64,000 nt of DNA from Acidobacteriota bacterium (GTDB lineage Bacteria > Acidobacteriota > Terriglobia > Terriglobales > Acidobacteriaceae), in contig QIBA01000058.1 in the NCBI GenBank assembly GCA_003225175.1, forward strand, positions 1-64,000, written 5' to 3'. The notes beneath the pieces were generated by a model. It searched no databases. It worked only from the letters and a program-made list of their open reading frames with translations, and was not told where the DNA came from. Positions 1 to 6,065 of the stretch are shown piece by piece. The position numbers and the translations under genes are program-made. How positions within the stretch are numbered: position 1 is the stretch's first letter; each line of letters begins with the position of its first letter.

Positions 1-2
1 CT

Positions 3-446
3 GCGATCGGGAGCTGCGATACGAACAATGACCGCAACGGCAACGATACTTGCCCGGATTATCCTTTCGCCTACCTCGGCGGCGTAATTCAGGACCCCTC
101 GAAGCAGCAGTTCATTAACGGGATCTTCCCGAATCCGAAAACGGAATTCGACACCACTACAAAAGGACCGGGATGCCGCTGCCGCAACATTTTCCTCGGA
201 CCAGGTTATTCGGACGTCGATCTCTCGCTGGCGAAGAGCTTCCTCTTGCCCAGCATGCCGGTGCTGGGAGAACAGGCAAGATTGGTATTCAGAGGAGATT
301 TCTTCAACGCCTTCAATATCCTGAATCTGTCGAACTTTGGAGTGGCATTGGCGCCGACGGACATTCTGAATACAGGTCAGTTCGGCAAGGCTCAAACGGC
401 TTATGAGGGCCGTGTGATTCAATTGCAGGCTCGGTTCCAGTTCTAA
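3..446 (+). CDS. TonB-dependent receptor (Oar-like), C-terminal end only
   Basis: Only the last 147 codons are inside the window; the reading frame is open from base 3. The segment has the typical C-terminal end of the very large acidobacterial Oar-like receptors, which carry an N-terminal carboxypeptidase-regulatory domain, a plug and an outer-membrane beta-barrel. The diagnostic part is 'GPGYSDVDLSLAKSF' followed by 'RGDFFNAFNILNLSNFG', and the protein ends on an aromatic (QARFQF), as expected for an outer-membrane barrel. The likely role is uptake or binding of a large substrate at the outer membrane. The neighbouring glycoside hydrolase suggests a plant or microbial glycan, but that is inference. 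A good hairpin terminator follows within 20 bases. Confidence 0.85.
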   Translation, partial: AIGSCDTNNDRNGNDTCPDYPFAYLGGVIQDPSKQQFINGIFPNPKTEFDTTTKGPGCRCRNIFLGPGYSDVDLSLAKSFLLPSMPVLGEQARLVFRGDFFNAFNILNLSNFGVALAPTDILNTGQFGKAQTAYEGRVIQLQARFQF

Positions 447-462
447 AGCGTTCCACTCGAAT

Positions 463-491
463 AAGGCGGCGCCCATAGTCGCCGCCTTTAC
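463..491 (+). terminator. Rho-independent terminator after the TonB receptor
   Basis: A perfect 9-bp stem, AAGGCGGCG (463-471) with CGCCGCCTT (480-488), encloses an 8-base loop and ends in a short T-rich stretch. It lies 17 bases after the receptor stop codon and just before the GH39 gene, separating the two transcripts. Confidence 0.65.
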
Positions 492-499
492 TTCCATTC

Positions 500-2014
500 A
501 TGAACAGGCACGTCGCTACGAAGCTCATTTTTTTTCTATTACTAACCTTTGCGGTTGACGTCGCCGGGCAAACGCCGACTTCGACTCCCGCGAACGAAGT
601 TGTGCGTGTGGATCTCTCAGCTCCCACCACTCCCTTTCCGCATTTCTGGGAGCAGATGTTCGGATCGGGACGCGCGAATCTTACGCTGCGTGATTCCTAT
701 CGTCGCGATCTGGACTGGACGCGCGAGATCACGGCACTCAAGTATGTCCGGTTCCATGCCATTTTTCACGATGAGAATGGCGTGTATGACGAAGATGCGC
801 AGGGTAATCCGATCTACAACTTCTCTTATGTTGATCAGATCTATGACGGGCTGCTGGCGCATGGAGTGAAGCCGTTTGTCGAGCTCGGCTTTATGCCGAA
901 GAAATTGGCGGCAAATCCTGTCCTGCACGCCTTCTGGTATAAGCCCTCTCCCGCGCCTCCGAAGGATTATTCGAAATGGGACGCGCTGATAACGGCTTTC
1001 GTGCAGCACCTGGTCGAACGCTACGGACTTGATGAAGTAGCGCAGTGGTACTTCGAAGTCTGGAACGAGCCCAACATCGATTTCTGGTCAGGAGAGCCGA
1101 AGCAGGCGACATACTTCGAGCTGTACGATCACACTGCGCGCGCGGTAAAGGCGGTGAATCCGCGATTGCGGATCGGCGGTCCGGCAACGGCGCAGGCGGC
1201 GTGGGCTGAGCCTTTTATTCAGCACGTCGCACAAAATAATGTCCCTGCTGATTTCTTCTCTACGCACGTTTATGCCAACGATCGCTCGGAAGACGTTTTT
1301 GCTACCCACGAGACGATTGGGCGCGACCAGATGGTTTGTCGTGCGGTGAAGAAGGTGCACGATCAGATCAAAGCCTCGGCGCGGCCGAGCCTGCCTTTGA
1401 TCTGGAGCGAATACAACGCCAGCTACAAGAATGAGCCTGAGATCACCGATCAGGTATTCATGGCTCCGTGGCTGGCCGATACCATTCGCCAGTGCGATGG
1501 ACTGGTTGACATCATGTCGTACTGGACCTTCTCTGATGTCTTCGAGGAGCAAGGAGTAGTGAAGACGCCTTTCTACGGTGGTTTCGGAATCATCGCTGCC
1601 GGAGGCTTGCCGAAGCCCGCTTTTAATGCATTCAAGGTCTTGCACTGGCTTGGTGAACAACGCCTGGCGGTGGATTCCAATATGGCACTCGCGACTTTGA
1701 AAGCAGGATCGCCGGTGCTGGCGGCGTGGAATCTGGTCTTGCCTGGAGCTACAGGCGCGGCAAAGACCGTGACCTTTCAGTTCTCTGGACTCAGTGGGCA
1801 GCACATCGCGATGATCCATCGCGTGGATTCTACGCATGGATCCTTGCTGGATGCGTACGCCCAGATGGGCAGTCCCAAGTATCCGACGCGTTCTCAGATC
1901 GTAACGCTGCAGCGGGCAGCAGCGCTGCCTGAGCCGGAGCGCCGGCAGATCGCGGACAATCAACTGACGTTAGAGTTGCCGGCGCAGAGTTTGATTGTGG
2001 TGGAGGTAAAGTAG
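500..2014 (+). CDS. GH39 beta-xylosidase-like glycoside hydrolase, secreted
   Basis: This 504-residue protein has an N-terminal signal peptide (hydrophobic run at residues 8-23, then GQTPTS). The (beta/alpha)8 barrel carries both retaining-glycosidase carboxylates: 'EVWNEPNIDFW' with the predicted acid/base E190, and 'LIWSEYNASY' with the predicted nucleophile E304. 'WNEPN' with this downstream spacing is characteristic of clan GH-A family 39 (beta-xylosidase, alpha-L-iduronidase), and the length fits bacterial members. It probably releases xylose from xylo-oligosaccharides in the periplasm or outside the cell. The gene sits between a TonB receptor and a glucoamylase-like protein, a plausible glycan-degradation neighbourhood. 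Specificity cannot be read from sequence alone. Confidence 0.88.
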   Translation: MNRHVATKLIFFLLLTFAVDVAGQTPTSTPANEVVRVDLSAPTTPFPHFWEQMFGSGRANLTLRDSYRRDLDWTREITALKYVRFHAIFHDENGVYDEDAQGNPIYNFSYVDQIYDGLLAHGVKPFVELGFMPKKLAANPVLHAFWYKPSPAPPKDYSKWDALITAFVQHLVERYGLDEVAQWYFEVWNEPNIDFWSGEPKQATYFELYDHTARAVKAVNPRLRIGGPATAQAAWAEPFIQHVAQNNVPADFFSTHVYANDRSEDVFATHETIGRDQMVCRAVKKVHDQIKASARPSLPLIWSEYNASYKNEPEITDQVFMAPWLADTIRQCDGLVDIMSYWTFSDVFEEQGVVKTPFYGGFGIIAAGGLPKPAFNAFKVLHWLGEQRLAVDSNMALATLKAGSPVLAAWNLVLPGATGAAKTVTFQFSGLSGQHIAMIHRVDSTHGSLLDAYAQMGSPKYPTRSQIVTLQRAAALPEPERRQIADNQLTLELPAQSLIVVEVK

Positions 2015-2034
2015 TCATCGGAAGTTGAGACCAC

Positions 2035-2059
2035 TGTGGCACAGCCGCCCTCGGCTGTG
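2035..2059 (+). repeat. Left inverted repeat of antitoxin cassette
   Basis: These 25 bases are the exact reverse complement of 2329-2353. The unit is itself an imperfect hairpin: cacagcc and ggctgtg pair around a short gccctc loop, as in REP-type elements. It starts 20 bases after the GH39 stop codon. Confidence 0.9.
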
Positions 2060-2072
2060 TGGGTTTGTGCCC

Positions 2073-2315
2073 TCAACGCTTCTTTCTTTTTACTCTCGTT
2101 GCTCGATTAAGCGCGGTCAGTAATCGTCGTGCATTCTTGTCTGAGCGAAGCAGGTGCAAGGTTTCAAGAAGGCCTGAGAGGTCCTTTGCAGGTAACAGAG
2201 CCACGTCTTTCGTGCCTCGATGCTTCACGATCACGATCCTCTGGCCGCTGCCCACCAAGTCAAGAAAGGATGCGAGATGTGTCCGTAGCTTCGTGTATGT
2301 TGTCGTTATAGCCAT
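2073..2315 (-). CDS. Phd/YefM-family antitoxin, orphan
   Basis: This 80-residue protein has the Phd/YefM layout. The N-terminal DNA-binding and dimerisation part contains 'TYTKLRTHLASFLDLV' and 'VIVKHRGTKDVALLPAKDL', followed by the toxin-wrapping helix region 'LLETLHLLRSDKNARRLLTAL', which is close to the YefM signature 'SLLETLHLLRSPANARRL'. YefM normally neutralises the endoribonuclease YoeB, encoded directly downstream. Here no toxin gene follows; the next thing downstream is the convergent GH39 stop codon 59 bases away. The gene is enclosed by perfect 25-bp inverted repeats. It may be an orphan antitoxin, an anti-addiction remnant or a small mobile cassette. The C-terminus is unusually basic (RVKRKKR). 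Confidence 0.82.
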   Translation of the reverse strand: MAITTTYTKLRTHLASFLDLVGSGQRIVIVKHRGTKDVALLPAKDLSGLLETLHLLRSDKNARRLLTALNRATRVKRKKR

Positions 2316-2328
2316 ACCTTACTAAGAG

Positions 2329-2353
2329 CACAGCCGAGGGCGGCTGTGCCACA
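2329..2353 (-). repeat. Right inverted repeat of antitoxin cassette
   Basis: This is the perfect inverted copy of 2035-2059, beginning 13 bases upstream of the antitoxin start codon. Together the copies form a 319-bp unit that contains nothing but the antitoxin gene. Confidence 0.9.
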
Positions 2354-2373
2354 CTTCCAGAGAAAAGCTTTTT

Positions 2374-3723
2374 CTAAAGAGAAGCCTCTTTAAATCCTAC
2401 CGCTTTCATCGCCCTAACAATCTCCTCATTGCGCATGAATACCCTCCACACGCCTTCATTGCGAAGATTCTCAGCCATCAGCAACATGATTCCCTGATCG
2501 ATGCCGAGAATCTCCGGATCGTACCATCCTGTTTTGGGATTGAAGGCGTCTACGAACCCATAGCGCGTCCATGCTTTAGGGTAGCGATCGAGGATTGTCT
2601 TGAGCACGAGCTTGCAATCGTCGGGCAGGAAGACCAGCGACCCGCCTGCGGCGCAGGGAACGATGCTGCCGTCGATCGGGCCCATTGGTGGTGGTCCGCC
2701 CCATACTACATAGCCATGTTCGGAGTCTGATGCCGTAATCCCCCACAGTTCGTCGCTGTACCAGGGATATTTGTCCCGCAAGCTGAGACAGAAGCGTTTA
2801 TGGGCGAGGGTAGCGATGCGTGAGTTCTCGAAATAGTCAGCGTGGGCGTCGCGTTTGCGGCGGAAGTCTATCCAGGCGTGCGCAGACTGATGAATGAAGA
2901 GCGGAGCGGGCGCGCTGATGTAGCGCAGGTCGCCGTATTCGTAGATCGGCCGGGTCCACGCTTCCCAGGAGGATGCAGGAATTGGATGCGCCGGCGACCC
3001 GATCGCCATCAGGTACATGCCCTTCAGTTCGGAGTAGGAATCCCAGCGCGACTTCAAGAATCCCGTTTCGGGCTTCAATCCGTGGTCGAGGCTCGCGCCA
3101 CTGTTCAGCATCCACTTCCAGTCGACGCGCTCGTAAATCTCGGTGGCGAGTTGGCGAATGGGATTGGAGTCGAAATAGGCGCGGGCGTGCAGGACCCCGA
3201 GCAGCAACAACGCTGTGTCAATCGATGAGACCTCCGATTTGAATGCGCGTTCGGCGGTGTGCATGTCCACGAAGTGATAGAAGAAGCCGTGCTCGTGGGG
3301 CATGCGGCTCGCCAGAAATTCCAGTGTCTTCAGCACGCGGCTCTGCGCATCATCCCGTTTCAGGAATCCGTTCGCGTGGGCAATGCACATTCCACTTAGC
3401 GCGAAACCTACCGCGGCGATGCTTGAAATGGTATGTGTGTCGGCTCCGCTGTGGACGGCGCGGTCTTTGACTAACCCGGTTGCGGGATCGGCTTGCTCGT
3501 AGAGGAAAAGACAGGCTCGTCGCTCGATCTCAGCTAAGAGATCGTTGGCGCGGCTGAGTTGGCTGGAATCCGCAGTTAGCTTTTGCGCGACCAGCGCGTA
3601 CCCCAAACCGCAAAGACCATTGCGAAGGAAGTCGCGCCGGGTAGAGACGCAGCATGCTGCGTCTTCTCCATACACGGCGCAATGACGGGGCTGTTTAATC
3701 CTCGAATCTTGAATGACTGGCAC
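2374..3723 (-). CDS. Glucoamylase-like exported protein with Tat-type leader
   Basis: The protein of up to 449 residues has a twin-arginine leader ('TRRDFLRNGLCGLGYALVA'), so it is probably exported folded. The body is the six-hairpin 'glycoamylase' domain: 'ACLFLYEQADPATGLVKDR', 'SSIAAVGFALSGMC', 'GFFYHFVDM', 'DELWGITASDSEHGYVVWGG', and the C-terminal 'YGFVDAFNPKTGWYDPEILGIDQGIMLLMAENL'-type region read in pieces. This family acts on alpha- or beta-glucans (a cyclic beta-1,2-glucan processing relative is known); the substrate here is unknown. The start is uncertain: the first 25 codons include a dispersed palindromic repeat (3645-3664) that encodes 'EDAACCVS'. A GTG about 20 codons downstream is an alternative start, also upstream of the repeat. 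Confidence 0.75.
   Translation of the reverse strand: MPVIQDSRIKQPRHCAVYGEDAACCVSTRRDFLRNGLCGLGYALVAQKLTADSSQLSRANDLLAEIERRACLFLYEQADPATGLVKDRAVHSGADTHTISSIAAVGFALSGMCIAHANGFLKRDDAQSRVLKTLEFLASRMPHEHGFFYHFVDMHTAERAFKSEVSSIDTALLLLGVLHARAYFDSNPIRQLATEIYERVDWKWMLNSGASLDHGLKPETGFLKSRWDSYSELKGMYLMAIGSPAHPIPASSWEAWTRPIYEYGDLRYISAPAPLFIHQSAHAWIDFRRKRDAHADYFENSRIATLAHKRFCLSLRDKYPWYSDELWGITASDSEHGYVVWGGPPPMGPIDGSIVPCAAGGSLVFLPDDCKLVLKTILDRYPKAWTRYGFVDAFNPKTGWYDPEILGIDQGIMLLMAENLRNEGVWRVFMRNEEIVRAMKAVGFKEASL
3645..3664. repeat. Dispersed palindrome, copy 1 (inside a coding region)
   Basis: A perfect 20-bp palindrome, agacgcagca-tgctgcgtct, extended by gtag on the left. It lies inside the 5' coding region of the glucoamylase-like gene, between its presumed start and the Tat motif. 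Further copies occur at 3750, 14097, 25628 and 29283. Confidence 0.9.
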
Positions 3724-3749
3724 GATTCACTGAGTCCGCAGCCACAGGC

Positions 3750-3773
3750 AGAGACGCAGCATGCTGTCCCTAC
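3750..3773. repeat. Dispersed palindrome, copy 2 (degenerate)
   Basis: It reads agagacgcagcatgctg on the left arm, but the right arm has decayed to tccctac, so the hairpin is broken. It sits 27 bases upstream of the glucoamylase-like gene, about 100 bases from copy 1, giving a tandem pair. Confidence 0.75.
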
Positions 3774-3789
3774 CAGGTTGAGAATCGCT

Positions 3790-4101
3790 CTAGATCAGCT
3801 GAGGCCACTCCGATTCCCATTCGCGTTGGAAGTCTACGCAGTTCAGGGTGAACCGGAAGCGTCTTCCCAGTCTAACAGCGTGAAAGCTGATGACTTCTAA
3901 GGGCCAGGGCAGCTTGGCGGTGTTGTCATGTTCTTGCCAGCCGGACTTCACCACCGCTTGAGAAAAACGCGCGGTGATGACCTTCTCTGGATTTGATCGC
4001 GCATAGGCCGAGCATACGATGCTGCCGCCAGCTTCGAGCTCGAACTGGCGCAGCACGTAGACCCTGTGTTGCTCGAGAGCGAAATCGGAGAGGTTCTTCA
4101 T
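3790..4101 (-). CDS. Hypothetical protein, 103 aa
   Basis: I do not recognise this family. The composition looks like a real soluble protein rather than an antisense artefact: a balanced mix with hydrophobic beta-like stretches ('HRVYVLRQFELEAGG', 'PLEVISFHAVRLGRRFRF') and three tryptophans near the end. There is no signal peptide and no transmembrane segment. It runs in the same direction as the glucoamylase-like gene 66 bases downstream, from which it is separated by a degenerate palindrome. The start ATG at 4101 is the only one giving the full frame. No function is proposed. Confidence 0.5.
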   Translation of the reverse strand: MKNLSDFALEQHRVYVLRQFELEAGGSIVCSAYARSNPEKVITARFSQAVVKSGWQEHDNTAKLPWPLEVISFHAVRLGRRFRFTLNCVDFQREWESEWPQLI

Positions 4102-4470
4102 TGCGACGCCGTTTGCGTGCCCTTGCTTCCCATCTTTGCACGCAGCTAGCTACACCAAGGTTCAGGGGAAACGCAGCGAGCAACACTGGTGTGGGCATGC
4201 GTGAGGAGCTGTACACGTTGTGATGGGGGAATTTCGCAGAATGCTATATCTTGCGAGTCATGGCGCCAAGCCGCCTATTCCCACGCAACGCTTGGGCGCC
4301 CCGCCCGGTACGAAGAGGTAAGAGGCTCCAGTGGAGGGAGTTTAGCCCCGGTACGCCGGGTGAGGGAACTCGGGCGCACTGTTCCTGGTTTGACCCTTGC
4401 TGACGGGTTAAAACATCATTTTCCTGGGACGTGAGGCTTGGGACAAAAACTAGTGATCTGAGCCGCCGGC
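4102..4470. other. Non-coding gap with several strong hairpins
   Basis: No convincing gene is seen here. Several stems stand out: 4262-4271 with 4290-4300 (ggcgccaagc against gcttgggcgcc, one bulge), cccgg-tacg-ccggg at 4347-4360, ctcc-agt-ggag at 4326-4336, and gttt-g-accc paired with gggt-ta-aaac at 4388-4414. Their density suggests a structured RNA of roughly 200 nt on the + strand. I looked for RNase P, tmRNA, SRP and common riboswitch cores and found none. A 6S-like RNA remains possible but unproven. Confidence 0.3.
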
Positions 4471-4686
4471 ATGATTATCGTTCTATGTATAACAGCAGCT
4501 TGGGTTTACGTTCATCAGAAGAATAAATCGCGGTGAGCGGGGGAAGCGCACGAACAAGCTAAAGACTTGTACGAAAGTGCTAGAAAACAAGCAAAAAAAG
4601 GCTTTGTGACTGGGTCTAATTTCAGAGCATCCAAAGCTATAATCAGGTTGCAAGCCGCGGGTTATCGCGCTTGCCAGAAGGTCTAA
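4471..4686 (+). pseudogene. Small membrane-anchored ORF interrupted by an in-frame TGA
   Basis: From ATG 4471 the frame reads 'MIIVLCITAAWVYVHQKNKSR', a single membrane helix with a basic end, and then hits TGA at 4534-4536. The same frame then continues open for 49 codons: 'EAHEQAKDLYESARKQAKK', 'GFVTGSNFRASKAIIRL', 'QAAGYRACQKV', an amphipathic helical tail. It stops with TAA at 4684-4686, overlapping the ATG of the next gene by one base (TAATG), which suggests translational coupling. An alternative reading is a GTG start at 4533 with one extra G in the G5 run at 4539-4543. I do not recognise the family. The continuity and coupling argue that it was, or still is, translated. Confidence 0.4.
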
Positions 4687-5900
4687 TGTCGAAGCATCTG
4701 AAGATTGGTGTGCTCTCTCTTTCCTTTTTAATGGTTCTCTTTGTTGTTCTCGGCGGACTGGGTGTCCACGCGGCCAGCAGCAATAACGACGGAGCTTATC
4801 GCCAGCTTGGCGTTTACAGCGAAGTCCTCTCGCGCATTCGGACTGAGTATGTCGAAGAACCGAACTTCTCAGCCGTTACCAGCGGCGCACTGCACGGTCT
4901 GCTGGATTCGCTCGATGCCAACTCAAGCTACTTGAATCCTGAAGAGTACAAGTTCTACAAGAGCCATCAGAACGATGGACACGCGAACATCGGAGCTACC
5001 ATCTCGCGGCGCTTTGGTTACGCGGCAGTGGTTTCCGTATTGCCCGGTGGACCAGCCGATAAGGCGGGGGTTCAGACCGGTGACATTATCGAGGCGATCG
5101 AGGGCAAGAGTACGCACGAGATGTCGCTGGCTGCGGTAGAAGAGCAGCTTGCCGGTAAGCAGGGATCGAACATTGAATTTGCGGTTGTGCGCCCAGGCAA
5201 GGCTGAGCCACAGAAAATCACGGTCACGCGGGACAACATCGCCATTCCTGGCACTACCGACAAGATGATGGAGGACGGAATCGCCGACATCCAGCCGGTG
5301 ACTCTGACTAAGGGCAAGGCTCAGGAAATTGCCAGCAAAATTCGCGAAGAGCAGAAGAAAGGCGCGAAGAAGCTGATCCTCGATCTTCGCAATGTCTCAG
5401 AAGGAGACGCTGCCGAGGCAGCCGCGGTGGCCAATCTGTTTCTGAATCACGGCACGATTACTTACTTGCAAGGGCAGAAATATCCGAAGCAGATGCTGGT
5501 TGCTGAGGCACAAAAGGCGATCACCAACCTGCCACTGGTCGTATTGGTAAATCGCGGAACAGCCGGACCCGGAGAGATAGTGGCTGCGGCGATCCTCGAC
5601 AATAATCGCGGCGACCTGGTCGGCGACAAGACCTTTGGCAGCGGTTCCATACAGAAGGTGATCGACATTCCCGATGGTTCCGCTCTCATCCTCTCGGTGG
5701 CGAAGTACTACACGCCAAGCGGGAAGGCCATTGAGGATAACGCGGTAACGCCCAACGTTGTGGTTGCCAGCAACATCGACGACCTTATTCCGGACGACGA
5801 GGATGGCGAAGCGGCTCCAGCGCCGCAGGAAAAACCGAAGCAGCCGAAGGATGACGATCAGCTTCGCCGCGCGGTTGAGGTATTGAAGGCTAGAAGCTAG
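4686..5900 (+). CDS. S41 C-terminal-processing-protease-like protein lacking the Ser-Lys dyad
   Basis: This 404-residue protein has an N-terminal signal anchor ('MSKHLKIGVLSLSFLMVLFV'), a CTP N-terminal helical region, a PDZ domain (about residues 95-180; 'AVVSVLPGGPADKAGVQTGD') and an S41 core. In active Tsp/Prc proteins the core reads 'SASASEI' and 25 residues later 'FGKG'. Here the equivalent segments are 'GTAGPGEI' and 'FGSG', so the catalytic Ser is G294 and the general-base Lys is S319, with the 25-residue spacing kept. It is therefore probably not a protease and may bind or scaffold envelope substrates. ATG 4686 was chosen because AGAAGG lies 5 bases upstream and the preceding small frame ends on TAATG. 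A terminator follows. Confidence 0.85.
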   Translation: MSKHLKIGVLSLSFLMVLFVVLGGLGVHAASSNNDGAYRQLGVYSEVLSRIRTEYVEEPNFSAVTSGALHGLLDSLDANSSYLNPEEYKFYKSHQNDGHANIGATISRRFGYAAVVSVLPGGPADKAGVQTGDIIEAIEGKSTHEMSLAAVEEQLAGKQGSNIEFAVVRPGKAEPQKITVTRDNIAIPGTTDKMMEDGIADIQPVTLTKGKAQEIASKIREEQKKGAKKLILDLRNVSEGDAAEAAAVANLFLNHGTITYLQGQKYPKQMLVAEAQKAITNLPLVVLVNRGTAGPGEIVAAAILDNNRGDLVGDKTFGSGSIQKVIDIPDGSALILSVAKYYTPSGKAIEDNAVTPNVVVASNIDDLIPDDEDGEAAPAPQEKPKQPKDDDQLRRAVEVLKARS

Positions 5901-5922
5901 TCAGTTCAATCGAGAATTCAAG

Positions 5923-5955
5923 GAGCGTCAGATGAACTCTGGCGCTCTTTGCTTT
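5923..5955 (+). terminator. Rho-independent terminator after the S41-like gene
   Basis: The stem GAGCGTCAGA (5923-5932) pairs with TCTGGCGCTC (5938-5947) with one G-U pair and a 5-base loop. It is followed by the T-rich tttgcttttgctt. It lies 22 bases after the stop codon and separates this gene from the PBP gene. Confidence 0.75.
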
Positions 5956-6065
5956 TGCTTGGAGGAAAGATGTATTTAGACAATATCTCCATTAGTGATT
6001 TTCAGCCACCAACGAGTCCCATTCCGCGATAATAGGCAGCACAGCTCCCAGACTTCACGACTTCC

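Noticed and set aside
4189-4434. 81-codon plus-strand frame in the 4.2 kb gap
   Set aside because: Its composition is biased and it overlaps strong hairpins; it has no ribosome site or recognisable motif.
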